A stretch of 64,000 bases of DNA from Methylomonas albis (GCF_014850955.1 NZ_JACXSS010000001.1:5022001-5086000); one strand, 5' to 3'; numbered from the stretch's first letter, positions 1-9,167 are shown. The notes: generated by a model from the sequence alone, not told the origin. Numbers and translations are program-made.

Positions 1-475
1 TCCCGTTGGCAAAATTGAGGATTGTCTCCGGCAGTCATTCCCGCCAGTATTGCAATCTGGATAAATCCAAACTCATAACCTTCGGATTTCCATTTCCCGT
101 TCATCCAATCAGCAACTCCTGCCTAACGGGTTATTAGATAGGTTCTGGATATCATTCAAACTGATCCGTAAGCTAATTTGGAGGTTGCCATGTTAACCAT
201 TCACACATCTACCAGTCAGTCATTTGAAGCGCTGCTCGATCAGCGATAGATCCCAGATTAACTGCGCTGAGATTTTCATAAGTAGTTTCGGTTTTATCTG
301 GATTTCTGAAACCAGTATGAAACGAACCCGAAACTCACCGCAAATTTTGCCGAATTTGACGAAATGCGGCAAAGTAATGGCCAATAGAACGATTAAGGAA
401 GCGAACAGTCCGTTGGATTTTTTAGCAATTTCATCGGCGGAAAACTGCGTAATAACTTGGGTTTCGTTGACCGAT
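1..475. other. No recognisable gene
   Basis: No open frame here looks like a protein I recognise. A short frame starting at 190 stops after 19 codons, and a longer one at 224-484 has an unremarkable composition and runs into the 3' end of the peptidase gene on the other strand. The AT-rich, stop-rich character matches the decayed accessory DNA that follows. Confidence 0.5.
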
Positions 476-979
476 TTATCTTGAAGGCCATATACCTAAG
501 TGCAACCAATCACCTTCGTCCACAATTTCAGGTTTACGGTTAATCGCAGTGACAGCGGTTTCGCAAGCAGTATGGAGACTATTAAGAAACCCGGGAATTT
601 CAGCTTTCATTCTGGCAATGCCAAGAAATTCTCCGTTACCGTTGTCTGTATAAACACCTTTAAAGTCCATGGCTTCTCCATAAGCATGATTGCTCCATCG
701 AATGGGGATGATTGGAGTTCCATCCTTGTGTCTAGCCTGGCGGGGGTTGTAAACCCCAATATGTACAAGACCGTAATTATTATCCTGAAATAGCTTCTCA
801 CATTCCGTCAGTACGGTTTCAGCAAACGCTTTTCCGCAAAACACACTGTGTTGCCAGGGAATTGGCCCACGCTCAGTGGCATAAAACAAGGGAATGTCAA
901 GTTTTGCCAATACCGGGGTATCGACTTGCGGTTTGTTAGAGGGCCCATCATGGGATTGATCGGTGGCTTGAATTTGCAT
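476..979 (-). CDS. M15-like (D-Ala-D-Ala carboxypeptidase/extensin-type) metallopeptidase domain protein
   Basis: A 167-residue protein without a signal peptide or membrane segment. The C-terminal half carries NHAYGEAMDF (His98, Asp105) and GDWLHLGIW (His160). This is the H-x6-D ... H zinc-ligand pattern of the M15/extensin-like peptidoglycan peptidase fold. A good AAGG ribosome site precedes the ATG. Members of this family cut peptide crosslinks in cell-wall muropeptides and occur as phage or element lysis enzymes. The lack of an export signal and the location in decayed mobile DNA fit a phage- or element-derived copy. Function is inferred from the motif only. Confidence 0.6.
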   Translation of the reverse strand: MQIQATDQSHDGPSNKPQVDTPVLAKLDIPLFYATERGPIPWQHSVFCGKAFAETVLTECEKLFQDNNYGLVHIGVYNPRQARHKDGTPIIPIRWSNHAYGEAMDFKGVYTDNGNGEFLGIARMKAEIPGFLNSLHTACETAVTAINRKPEIVDEGDWLHLGIWPSR

Positions 980-1094
980 AGTGTGCCTTTTATAGTTGGT
1001 GTATCGACGATAATCTAGTGATTTCAGTCCAATGCGATTTAACTAACCTGCTTTAAGACTCTTAAGTTATGGAAGTAAATTCATCAGTGCACGC

Positions 1095-1304
1095 TCACCA
1101 AAAAGAAAACCAAGCACTAATAGGTCTATCACCCAAATAAGCGAAAAGGAGGTCACCACCTATCGTTGAGGCAGTATTCATCATCCCGATGCCACTTTGT
1201 GTTGCTTGCGCAACAATATCCCAATGTTTAGGGAAGACATTAAAGTCATTAACTAGAACACCGTATCCCCAGACCAATCTCTGGGACCCTCGCGGGCCTA
1301 ACAA
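1095..1304 (-). pseudogene. Possible remnant of an unrecognised minus-strand gene
   Basis: A 69-residue open frame whose composition (aromatic, Gly-rich, with DFNVFPKHWDIV) looks more protein-like than its + strand shadow. Upstream on the same strand, up to about 1560, further protein-like segments appear (for example one ending EDDIIEKI before a stop), but they are broken by several stops and frame changes. I read 980-1600 as one or two decayed minus-strand genes. I do not recognise the family, and the call is weak. Confidence 0.2.
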
Positions 1305-1758
1305 AAGCCGTTTGAAAGGGCCAGCGTTTTTTAGTCAGTTTCCGTATTTTCCAGTTCTTATATTTTCTCGATGATGTCGTCCTCACTGCTTTTTGACACC
1401 TCAAGCAATTGCCTCTCAAACTCTGAACAGATTTTATTGAAACTTAGAATATTGTTAGCTTTATCAACATCGGCCAACGTGGTTGGCAGCGCGGGTGAAA
1501 ATAAACTTTCTTACTTTAAAAGCCCGTTTTTAGATTTGAATTATTCTAAAATGTCTTCGTAAAAGCTCACTGGAAGGTTCTCCTATCCTAGCTGGATATA
1601 CCTAAGCCCGTATTTATTCTTACGCTAACTACAATGATTTTTGTATATAACGCTGCTCACCCCAACGCTTCAAATCAATTCATTTTGAAAGTCCATGCCA
1701 GTTTCTATCATTTAGTTTGAAGAAACAATAATCAACTAATTCTGATAAATCAATGACT

Positions 1759-1778
1759 CATTTGTACCAGTACAAATG
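1759..1778. repeat. 20-bp inverted repeat
   Basis: CATTTGTAC-CA-GTACAAATG is a perfect 9-bp dyad separated by two bases. It lies in gene-free DNA about 300 bp upstream of the transposase remnant. It could be an operator or an IS end. Nothing nearby decides between them. Confidence 0.4.
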
Positions 1779-2049
1779 TACTAAGTCGGTTGCATGGTCG
1801 ATAGACAGGCCACCGCCAAACTGATGATTTAAGCTACGCCTGCTTTTGGCTCGACATTAGCCATCGGCTGGATCATTTCGTCTGGCGGCTATTAGCCGTT
1901 TGGTTGAAATCGCCAAAGGCAGCTTTCTGGGCATCCAGTTCGCAGAATGCAGATTGGTTGACTGGACGCTTTGGAGAAGTGCGACCGTCAAGTTTGGGTC
2001 GATTGTGACAATTCACCACTTCCAAAAGACGTTATGTAACAATGGCTTA

Positions 2050-2613
2050 ATCATATCGGAATCCGATGGCCAGGTTTAAATCGTAACTTTTGGCGGTTTT
2101 CAATCGGAATGGCTGGCTGATTTTTGTCGGAATACTCAGCGTAAAGTTCACTTGGGCATTTCTGGCGATTGAGGTGACATCCAATCGGGTGACCGATGCT
2201 CAGGTTTTGCCGGATTTGCTAAATCAGATACCCCGCGACAACCGGATTGATTCGGTCAGTGCCCACAGGGCTTATGATGCCAAGCAAAGTAAGAGCGCGA
2301 TTGCCGAGCGAGATGCCGAGACCATAATTCCAGTGCTCAAAGACAGCAAACCCCTGAAAGAAAACACCCTAGGTGCCATTACCAGGAATGAAACACTGCG
2401 TACGACCGATAGGCTAGGCAGAGGCATCTGTAGAAAATGGAGTGGCTATCATCGCCGAAGTCTGGTGAAACCAAAATGCGTTGTTTCAAACTTTTAGGCG
2501 AACGGGTCAACGCTAGAATCTTTAACAGCCAAGTGGCCGGCCTGCAAATCAGAGCGGCATTGCTAAATCGATTTACCCAGTTGGGTGCCCGGGTCACGGT
2601 GGCTATACCCTAA
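2050..2613 (+). pseudogene. IS5-family (IS903-like) transposase, degraded
   Basis: The frame at about 2150-2480 encodes the second half of a DDE transposase: AIEVTSNRVTDAQVLPDLL, then SAHRAYDAKQ with the second Asp region, then KWSGYHRRSLVKPK. A frameshift near 2470 moves the rest (MRCFKLLGERVNARIF ... ALLNRFTQLG) into another frame, ending at the stop at 2611-2613. The N-terminal third is unrecognisable apart from scattered resemblance from about 1850. The KWSGYHRRS signature with the RFTQLG tail is typical of the IS903 group of IS5. The element cannot be active. Confidence 0.75.
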
Positions 2614-2729
2614 ATCAGTCCTGCGGATTGGGATAAGGGGAAATTTGCCTAATCTAGGATCATGCACTGTAGCCTATCAGAATTCTAAATTAATGAAATG
2701 AAGGTGTCAGTTCTAATGGAATAACATAA

Positions 2730-3002
2730 GGGTGCCAAGGCAGCCAGAACGCCGAACGCTATTTCTCAATCATCACGAACGCCGTTTATAAAGCCCTGGT
2801 CATCATCGAACCGCAGGCGACCGAAATCAGGGAGCTAATGACAGCGGTACAGCTTAAAACCCTGGAGCTGGCCGAACTGACAGCAGCCCAAGCGTTGACC
2901 CAGGGCATGGAAAGCCAGCAGTCTTACAAAGCCATTTACCAAGCCGTGAAAGTGGCCCTAGATGGCGTTGTCGGTGCTAGGGTTAAGATTCTGGGCAGTT
3001 AG
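2730..3002 (+). pseudogene. 5'-truncated small hypothetical protein of an integrated element
   Basis: The frame is open from 2730 to the stop at 3000-3002 and encodes about 90 residues rich in Ala, Leu and Glu (NAERYFSIITNAVYKALVII ... LKTLELAELTAAQAL). It has no good start near its beginning; the first in-frame ATG is at 2838. The stop lies two bases before the ATG of the next gene, so the two probably formed an operon. The family is not recognised. Loss of the 5' end through the neighbouring IS remnant is a plausible explanation. Confidence 0.4.
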
Positions 3003-3004
3003 GC

Positions 3005-3358
3005 ATGGCGGCGAAGCTCAAGAAAAAAGCTTATATCGCCCAGGACGTCGACATGATCCGCTCTGCCGCTTATCTGGATTTAAGCGGCAATGCGGTTAAA
3101 TTGCTGATCCTGATGCAAACTCACTGGCGTATGTACGAACCTATTGCTTACAGTATTTCCGAAGCACAAAAGCGCATCGGCTGTTGCCGGGGCAAGGCGC
3201 ACGAAGCCTTTAGAGAATTGGAAAGCCACGGGTTTATAAAACTCATGCTGGAAGGCCATTTCAGCAAACAATTAGCTAGAAAATGGCGGCTGACTTTCCG
3301 AGAGTTTAACGACCACAAGCCAAGCGATGAATGGCGGAACTGGCAGCCTGAAAATTGA
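3005..3358 (+). CDS. Helix-turn-helix domain protein of an integrated element
   Basis: A 117-residue basic protein. Residues about 20-85 read as a winged-helix replication/regulatory domain: an early MIRSAAYLDLSGNAVKLLIL segment, then SISEAQKRIGCCRGKAHEAFRELESHGFI, which looks like the HTH with recognition helix and the start of the wing. Similar short HTH proteins are common in genomic islands and plasmids, where they resemble replication-initiator N-termini. The gene follows the preceding frame by two bases. The region just after the stop contains a 21-bp-period repeat that could be a frameshifted extension of this gene. DNA binding is inferred. Confidence 0.55.
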   Translation: MAAKLKKKAYIAQDVDMIRSAAYLDLSGNAVKLLILMQTHWRMYEPIAYSISEAQKRIGCCRGKAHEAFRELESHGFIKLMLEGHFSKQLARKWRLTFREFNDHKPSDEWRNWQPEN

Positions 3359-3365
3359 TTTGCTT

Positions 3366-3441
3366 GTTCATTATATGAACGCTTCGTGCCGTATGCTGAA
3401 CAAGTCGTGCCGTATAGTGAACAGGTGTTCATAATATGAAC
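3366..3441. repeat. Degenerate 21-bp tandem repeat with TGAAC core
   Basis: TGAAC recurs at 3376, 3397, 3418 and 3437, that is at spacings of 21, 21 and 19 bp. The two central units share GTGCCGTAT before the core, and the outer units carry TTCATwATATGAAC palindromes. It starts a few bases after the stop of the HTH gene. Because 21 bp equals seven codons, it may be a coding heptapeptide repeat left by a frameshift, or an iteron/operator array. Confidence 0.5.
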
Positions 3442-3572
3442 GCAAAACACCAAGAATCAATGACTTAGCTTGTCGTAAAATAGCCTTGGGTGTTCACTAT
3501 GCGGGATGTACCTATTATTTACCATATGCCTAGCGTGAAAATGCAAATAATTGGGGAAGAACCGTTGTCGGG

Positions 3573-3875
3573 CTATCTCCAACCACTTCCACCGTTCGGC
3601 GTGTTGTCATAGGCGTTTGATTGACCATCATTGTCGTTGTCGTACATGTTGTAACCGGCATTTCCGCGATTTGTGGCAGGATTGCTGCTGAACTCGTCTC
3701 GCTGCGAACCACCAAAGGTTTGCGAACCGTAGTTGTTACTACGATATTGATCAGGGCTACTGCGTAAATGCGGTGCTACATATGTGCCGTCTTTACGGAC
3801 ATACCCATTTACGAATTTATCCGCAAAAGCGGTACTAGCCGTCAGGGCGGTAAGGAGCAAAATCAGTTTTTTCAT
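3573..3875 (-). CDS. Small secreted protein, YVRKDGTYVAPH family
   Basis: A 100-residue protein with a classical signal peptide (MKKLILLLTALTASTAFA, cleavage after about residue 18) followed by NGYVRKDGTYVAPHLRSSPD. This motif is shared by many small periplasmic proteins of Gammaproteobacteria, often in islands or phage. The rest is a low-complexity Asn/Gly/Ser/Asp tail. GGAGAAC sits at a proper distance from the ATG. The biochemical role is unknown. The family recognition comes from the motif, and the export prediction is solid. Confidence 0.7.
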   Translation of the reverse strand: MKKLILLLTALTASTAFADKFVNGYVRKDGTYVAPHLRSSPDQYRSNNYGSQTFGGSQRDEFSSNPATNRGNAGYNMYDNDNDGQSNAYDNTPNGGSGWR

Positions 3876-3954
3876 TGTTGTTCTCCGTTTGTTTCAAATG
3901 TTCCCAGAGTTTCTCAGCTTCTACCTTTTTCGACTTTCAGTATATACCAAGGTT

Positions 3955-4269
3955 ATGAGTACAACTGAACAACGAAAGCGACTTAAAGAATTCAATCGGC
4001 AGCATGACGCTGTTTTCGCTGAGTGGCGAGAACGGGGCTATCAATATCCACCACCAATTCGCGAACCATTCCCCGATGATTTGCGGGACATGACTTGCGG
4101 AGCCAAAACCCGAGCCGGGACAGCTTGCAAACAGAAAGCGATTTATAGGAATGGCCGCTGTAAATGGCATGGCGGATGCAGCACCGGCCCCAAGACCGAA
4201 GCCGGCAAACAGCGAGCGGCGTTGAACGGAAACCGACCGAAGCAAAAGCGAAGTCATGCCGGTAGATAA
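3955..4269 (+). CDS. HGGxSTGP-motif small protein of integrated elements
   Basis: A 104-residue basic protein. After an N-terminal helical part it has CGAKTRAGTACKQKAIYRNGRC then KWHGGCSTGPKTEAGK. The CGAKTR-x-GxPC ... HGGxSTGPKT arrangement, with three or four Cys/His residues, is a recurrent signature of small hypothetical proteins carried by phage and islands, possibly a zinc-binding fold. I start at ATG 3955 because the open frame before it overlaps the divergent secreted-protein gene and its promoter. Function unknown. Confidence 0.6.
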   Translation: MSTTEQRKRLKEFNRQHDAVFAEWRERGYQYPPPIREPFPDDLRDMTCGAKTRAGTACKQKAIYRNGRCKWHGGCSTGPKTEAGKQRAALNGNRPKQKRSHAGR

Positions 4270-4304
4270 AACTCTAGTTCCAAAGGTACGGAGGAATAAC
4301 GATT

Positions 4305-4517
4305 ATGGCCGCATCCAGTTTTAAATCATCCGCCGAATATCAACGGGAAAGGCGAGAGCTAAACAGGCGGCGCGGTGTGCGTCGATTGGATATTGAAATT
4401 AATCCCAAGCTAATGGCAAGGCTACAGCGTGAACTTGCCGAATACGGTGCATACACTCACCCAGGCGCGGCGTTGGTGGATTGGTTAAATGATGTATTGG
4501 AAGATTTACCGGAATAA
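4305..4517 (+). CDS. Small basic hypothetical protein (possible ribbon-helix-helix type)
   Basis: A 70-residue protein, RERRELNRRRGVRRLDIEINPKLMARLQRELAEYG, preceded by GGAGG and 8 bases to the ATG. The beta-strand-like RRLDIEINP followed by two helices resembles ribbon-helix-helix or antitoxin-like DNA-binding proteins, but no diagnostic residue settles it. It is encoded 35 bp after the HGG protein in the same direction and is probably cotranscribed. Confidence 0.5.
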   Translation: MAASSFKSSAEYQRERRELNRRRGVRRLDIEINPKLMARLQRELAEYGAYTHPGAALVDWLNDVLEDLPE

Positions 4518-4814
4518 AGTACAGCAAAGTAGAGTTTGTTGAACGAACCAGTCAGTTACCTAAACGCCTGTAAAATCAAGAAAATAGGCCATGTGATAAT
4601 GTAGCAACCCTAAAGAATCAAAATCCCACCATTTTTGCAAAATGACGGAGCAACATTGTTCAGGCGGGGGTAACTTTAGGGGTAACTGTGATTTACAAAT
4701 ACGCTTAACCCTTGATAATAAAGGCCTACAGATAATTGTTCGATTGTCTATTTCGCAAAGCACCCTTTGACAGCGGTTTTTGTTACAAAAAACTGTTAAA
4801 AGAAGGGTCTGCTT

Positions 4815-5138
4815 TTGGCACGTGTTCGTTATCTTCTTCGTAGAAATAACATCTACTACTTTCGCTTCATCATCCCTACCGAGTACCAAAGTTCTCTTAG
4901 CTTTAGTCGTGTCACGGTCAGTCTAAAAACCGAAGCCAAAGAACAAACAGAAGCATTCATTGAACTATAGAAAGTGGATCTGCTAAATCTTCCATTACCC
5001 AACCCTCGCCAGCAAAACCAAGCACCTAAGCCATCAGTGGTGGTAGTAGACTTTTTGAACCGTTACGATCAAAGAAACAAAGCGACACTGATCAAGCTCA
5101 AATCCACCCTTCCAATTTTTATTGAACTTTTGAAATAA
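4815..5138 (+). pseudogene. Tyrosine site-specific integrase, N-terminal remnant
   Basis: Read from TTG 4815, the frame gives RVRYLLRRNNIYYFRFIIP ... VTVSLKTEAKEQTEAF. This is the N-terminal SAM-like/DUF6538 opening typical of phage-type integrases (YL-x-RG-x-YYFR-x-x-P, then SLkT). An in-frame TAG at 4968 interrupts it, the frame continues through an Asn/Pro-rich linker and helical stretch, and it ends at 5136-5138. The catalytic R-HxxR-Y domain is missing. It marks one end of the decayed element that includes the small genes at 2.7-4.5 kb. Confidence 0.6.
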
Positions 5139-5185
5139 TACGTCCAATTCACCGCTTTTGTGGCATACGAAATCAGCCACGTCTA

Positions 5186-6559
5186 TCAAATGCCGTATTT
5201 TTTCAGCTTATACCAAAGCGTGCGTTCGCTGATTTTGAGCAACCTCGCCGCTTTGGCTTTATTGCCAGTAGCCAGGGATAGAGCCTGCGCTAATAAGCTG
5301 ATTTCCAGTCTTTCGACGTTAAACTCCATTTCCAGGTTGCCTTCGTTTGTTGGTTGCAGATTCTCGTCTGGGATTTCCTGAGTGGACCGATTCAAGATTT
5401 CCCGCGGAAAATGGCACAATGCTATGGTTTGTCCCTGACTCAAGACCAAAGCCCGCTCTATCATGTTTTCCAACTCGCGCACATTGCCGGGCCAATCATA
5501 ATTTAACAAGGCCTCGCAAACATCGGCGGACAATGGCGTCGACGCCCCATATTGTACGGATGAACGGTATTTCTCAATAAAGTGCACTGCCAATAGCGGG
5601 ATATCCTCTAATCGTTCCCGCAAGGCCGGCAAGGCAATGGTCAACACATTCAAGCGGTAGTACAAATCTTCCCGCAACAGTCCCTGTTTGACCGCCTCCA
5701 ACGGATTGCGATTGGTGGCGGCAATTACCCGCAAATCGATTTCAATGCTGCGATTACTGCCCAAGCGGTCGACCCGGCTTTCCTGCAAAACCCGCAACAA
5801 TTTTGCCTGGGTGGCGGGCGGCATTTCAGTAATTTCATCGAGAAAAAGCGTACCGCCGTCAGCAAGCTCGAACTTACCGACCCGGTCTTTAACCGCGCCG
5901 GTAAACGCGCCACGCACATAACCGAACAGTTCACTCTCCAAAATGTCTGCCGGTATAGCCGCGCAATTAATGGGGACGAATAAGCCTTCCCGGCCTGAAC
6001 TGGCATGTACCGCACGGGCCACCAATTCCTTGCCGGTACCCGTTTCCCCGTAAACAAAGATACTGGCCTTACTGGGTCCGGCTTGACGGATCAGTTCATA
6101 CACTTGGTGCATGCTTTGGCTTTGACCAATGAATTCATCCCATCCCTTAGCGGATTCATCCCGTAAAAACTGATTTTCACGTTGTATGCGATTAACCTCG
6201 AGCGCCCGTCTTACCACCAATTCGACTTGCTCGACATCCAGTGGCCGTATGATGAAATCAAAAGCGCCCTGCTTCATGGCTGCCACGGCAGTTTCCACCG
6301 TGCCGTATGCCGTGACAACAATCACCGGAAACGTATGACCTTCATCACGAAGCATAGCCATTAGTTCCAGGCCATTCATGCCAGGCATATTCAGATCGGT
6401 AATCAGCAAATCGACGTCTGTTTCCCGTAATAAGCTCAAAGCGGCTTGGGCATGTTCAGCGCTCAGCACATCACATTTAAGTTTTTTCAGTAAAACTTCC
6501 AAAACCCGCCGGGCATTGGCTTCATCATCAACAATTAATACGCGTGAACCGCTTAGCAT
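5186..6559 (-). CDS. NtrC-family sigma-54-dependent response regulator
   Basis: A 457-residue regulator with the standard order: receiver (1-120, acidic Asp11/Asp12, phospho-acceptor Asp55, Thr83), AAA+ domain (about 143-370, Walker A GETGTGKE at 171-178, GAFTGA at 217-222, Walker B TLFLDE), and a C-terminal Fis-type helix-turn-helix (KAARLLKISERTLWYKLKKYGI). It should activate sigma-54 promoters on phosphorylation by the kinase encoded immediately upstream. The two genes overlap by 7 bp and are translationally coupled. One oddity: the receiver's conserved Lys of the KP motif is Arg105 (FIIRPLD). Target genes are not known; the cytochrome/porin genes upstream are the first candidates. Confidence 0.93.
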   Translation of the reverse strand: MLSGSRVLIVDDEANARRVLEVLLKKLKCDVLSAEHAQAALSLLRETDVDLLITDLNMPGMNGLELMAMLRDEGHTFPVIVVTAYGTVETAVAAMKQGAFDFIIRPLDVEQVELVVRRALEVNRIQRENQFLRDESAKGWDEFIGQSQSMHQVYELIRQAGPSKASIFVYGETGTGKELVARAVHASSGREGLFVPINCAAIPADILESELFGYVRGAFTGAVKDRVGKFELADGGTLFLDEITEMPPATQAKLLRVLQESRVDRLGSNRSIEIDLRVIAATNRNPLEAVKQGLLREDLYYRLNVLTIALPALRERLEDIPLLAVHFIEKYRSSVQYGASTPLSADVCEALLNYDWPGNVRELENMIERALVLSQGQTIALCHFPREILNRSTQEIPDENLQPTNEGNLEMEFNVERLEISLLAQALSLATGNKAKAARLLKISERTLWYKLKKYGI

Positions 6560-8337
6560 AGATTTTTTGTTTGGCGTTTTGGCAAAAGAATAGTGAAACA
6601 GGCACCGCCTAATTCGCTAAGCCCGGCTTTTATGCTACCGCCATGGGCAAGAATAATTTGCTGCGTGACTGTCAGGCCAAGCCCGATTCCGGTATCGCGG
6701 GTAGTGAAAAACGGATCGAAGAGGCGCTGGCGCGATTCGGGCGTAATGCCCGGACCATCGTCTTCAACTTTTATCTGCACGCGGTTGACATCGCTAGCAA
6801 TGATTTGCACGCGTATATGGCCGGCCACGGGCAACATTTGAATGGCGTTTAACATCAAGTTCAAAAACACTTGTACCAATAATTCTTCGTCGGCCTCTAT
6901 CATGGTTAGCGGTTGCGGCTTAACGACTTTGATCACAATCGACTTGTTTTCCGCTTGTTTACTCAGCAATTCAACGGCTCGCTCAATGACCAATTCAACC
7001 GCCAAGCCTCGCATATGGGGCGGCCTTGGGCGGGCACAATCCAGTAAGGTTGAAATCAGCCGATTCAAGCGGGCGCTTTCTTCTACGATAATTCGGCTCA
7101 TGTCGCGTCCGTCCTCCGTTAACGCGGTTTCGGCCTGAAGAATCTGCGCGCTGGTTTGCAAGATGCTGAGCGGTGTTCTAACTTCATGCGCCATGATCGC
7201 AGCCATTTCGCCGACTACCGCCAATTTAGCGGCGTGAATGACTTGTTGCCGCGACTGCTCCAAGTCCTCGCTCAATTGAGCAAAAGCCTGACTTAACTCC
7301 TGAACTTCATTAATGTCGGCCGTACCTGACTTAAAGGATACGGGTAGTATCTGAAAATTTCTGACCCAGGAGGTTAAGTCCAATATGGGGCTAGCGATAC
7401 GTCGAGCCAACCAATGCGCTATTGCGGCAGCTATCAAGCTACTAATCAAAAACACACAGCCGAACCACCACCACAGGCGCCAGATCGACTGAAAAGCCTG
7501 TTCGGTGGACTGCATTATCAACAATGACCAGCCTAGATTGGCATAAGCCTGATAGCCTTGGGAATGGGCATAGCCAACCAAAACCGGTGCCTGGCTCAAG
7601 GGCTCACCCTGATGAATCTTTGATCCGTGTCCTTTACTGTCTCCCCAGCCGGCGAAGGTTTGGCTGAGCAGCATTTGTCGCGAGCGTATTTCTGCTGAGC
7701 CGGCGATTGCTCTGCCGTTCGCATCCAACAACACGATATACCGCTGTCCTGACTCGACACGACTTGCACGGTCGAATAATTCCATGATGTGTTTGAAATC
7801 GAAAATTCCATATAACTGGCCGTGCTCGCCAGCAGAGTATTTATCCGGCACTGAGGCACGCATGATCAATTGGGCGTGATCATAAGGCGGTTCTAGCTGT
7901 GGCGCTTCCAATACTATTTGTCCATGTGGCAGGTTAGCCTGGATCCAGTCGGCTTGTGGACGAAAATACGAGCCTATCGCATCGCTATTGGACGCGGCGA
8001 CGATTTTGTTGGCGTCATCCAAATAAAACAAACCTAGGTAAACACCAGGATAACTTTGCTCCATATTTTCCAGAAACTGCGCCAGCCGTTTGTCGATGTC
8101 GCCAATACGGCCTTCCTGAAGAATATCCAACTGACTCCAGGAATGGACGTTTTGCAAGCGTTCGAACATCAACATATCAATCTGCTGCATCAGCATGGCA
8201 GCATCGTTTTCCAGGCTATTGGCTATCTCGTGTCGCAGCATGACTCGGGAAGCATAAAACGACAGGGCCGCAATAGGCGCGCTTCCCAGAAATAACAAGG
8301 CCAGAAAAGACAATAAAAAAATCCGCTGAATTCGCAT
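6553..8337 (-). CDS. Membrane sensor histidine kinase (Cache-like sensor, HAMP, HisKA, HATPase)
   Basis: A 594-residue kinase. TM1 is at about 7-27, a large periplasmic region of some 260 residues (Cache/PAS-like, 30-285) follows, and TM2 is at about 289-308. A HAMP segment leads into the dimerisation helix with phospho-acceptor His384 in MAHEVRTPL. The ATP domain shows an N box (NLMLNAIQ), DDGPGI and GIGLGLTV. All catalytic boxes are intact. Its partner is the NtrC-type regulator encoded downstream with an overlap. The extracytoplasmic domain size suggests sensing of a small periplasmic ligand, which the sequence does not reveal. Confidence 0.93.
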   Translation of the reverse strand: MRIQRIFLLSFLALLFLGSAPIAALSFYASRVMLRHEIANSLENDAAMLMQQIDMLMFERLQNVHSWSQLDILQEGRIGDIDKRLAQFLENMEQSYPGVYLGLFYLDDANKIVAASNSDAIGSYFRPQADWIQANLPHGQIVLEAPQLEPPYDHAQLIMRASVPDKYSAGEHGQLYGIFDFKHIMELFDRASRVESGQRYIVLLDANGRAIAGSAEIRSRQMLLSQTFAGWGDSKGHGSKIHQGEPLSQAPVLVGYAHSQGYQAYANLGWSLLIMQSTEQAFQSIWRLWWWFGCVFLISSLIAAAIAHWLARRIASPILDLTSWVRNFQILPVSFKSGTADINEVQELSQAFAQLSEDLEQSRQQVIHAAKLAVVGEMAAIMAHEVRTPLSILQTSAQILQAETALTEDGRDMSRIIVEESARLNRLISTLLDCARPRPPHMRGLAVELVIERAVELLSKQAENKSIVIKVVKPQPLTMIEADEELLVQVFLNLMLNAIQMLPVAGHIRVQIIASDVNRVQIKVEDDGPGITPESRQRLFDPFFTTRDTGIGLGLTVTQQIILAHGGSIKAGLSELGGACFTILLPKRQTKNLC

Positions 8338-8412
8338 GCCCCATTATAAGGACAGCAACCAGCGGTTGCTTACCTAGATTCAGCATGACAGACAGCCGAC
8401 AACGAAAGTTGT

Positions 8413-9132
8413 CTAGCGTTTGTAAAACCACATCTGATAGATACTGAGCAGGATTTGCACGCCCATGGAAATACCCATCAGCGCGCCGCTAAGAACCACG
8501 ACGTAAGCGAACTGTGAGATATTTTTAGTGATGAACCAAGACATCACGTCCAACAGCATAGCGGCAAAGGGGATGACTACCGCAATGCGCTTGACGTAGA
8601 TATTGATCTCACACAACAAAAATATTCGGCCGATGAAGAATAAAATGAAAGCAATACCAAACAAATGAATATGCGACACCCTGACTAGCGCCGGTAACGA
8701 GGCGCCGCCGCTATGCGCGACTTCCGACACACCGGCGTAATTGCTGAGATCCGGTAATGCCGGATTAATGCTGGGCGTGTGGCAAAGTATGCAGTCCCTA
8801 TTCAGAATAGGCGCAATGGTTTGCCGATAGCCGTTTTCTTCGGCACCGTCGTGTATCCATTTTAAAATGACGTCCTTGTCGCCCTTATATTTGAGGTTGG
8901 GCTCCATAATGCCGGTAATGGCGGTGGCCAAGCGTGTCTGGGTATTGGAGCCGTGGTACATGATGACGATGTCGTTCATAGACAATCCCGGCTTACCGTC
9001 TCGACCCTGGTGAGTGTAATACATGTTGATCAAGGCCATGATATAGGCCAAGCCGATGGTTAACAGAAAAACGGTGTTTAATATTCGCTCGCTAACCGAT
9101 ATATCTTTAAATCGAGTGTATTGTTTAGTCAT
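8413..9132 (-). CDS. Inner-membrane c-type cytochrome-like protein (single CxxCH)
   Basis: A 239-residue protein with TM helices at about 18-38, 150-168, 180-197 and 210-230. A periplasmic loop carries one haem-binding motif, CILCH (Cys114-Cys117-His118), and VRVSHIHLFG offers further His residues at the membrane edge. This layout resembles quinone-linked or electron-transfer membrane cytochromes, but I recognise no named family. It lies between the terminator of the haem-barrel gene and the kinase gene (75 bp gap), all on the minus strand, suggesting the two-component system reads or controls this electron-transfer module. A GACAAC-GAAA-GTTGTC hairpin overlaps its stop. Confidence 0.7.
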   Translation of the reverse strand: MTKQYTRFKDISVSERILNTVFLLTIGLAYIMALINMYYTHQGRDGKPGLSMNDIVIMYHGSNTQTRLATAITGIMEPNLKYKGDKDVILKWIHDGAEENGYRQTIAPILNRDCILCHTPSINPALPDLSNYAGVSEVAHSGGASLPALVRVSHIHLFGIAFILFFIGRIFLLCEINIYVKRIAVVIPFAAMLLDVMSWFITKNISQFAYVVVLSGALMGISMGVQILLSIYQMWFYKR

Positions 9133-9167
9133 AAATTACTGTGCCGCTCGATGTAATCTCGAAATCC

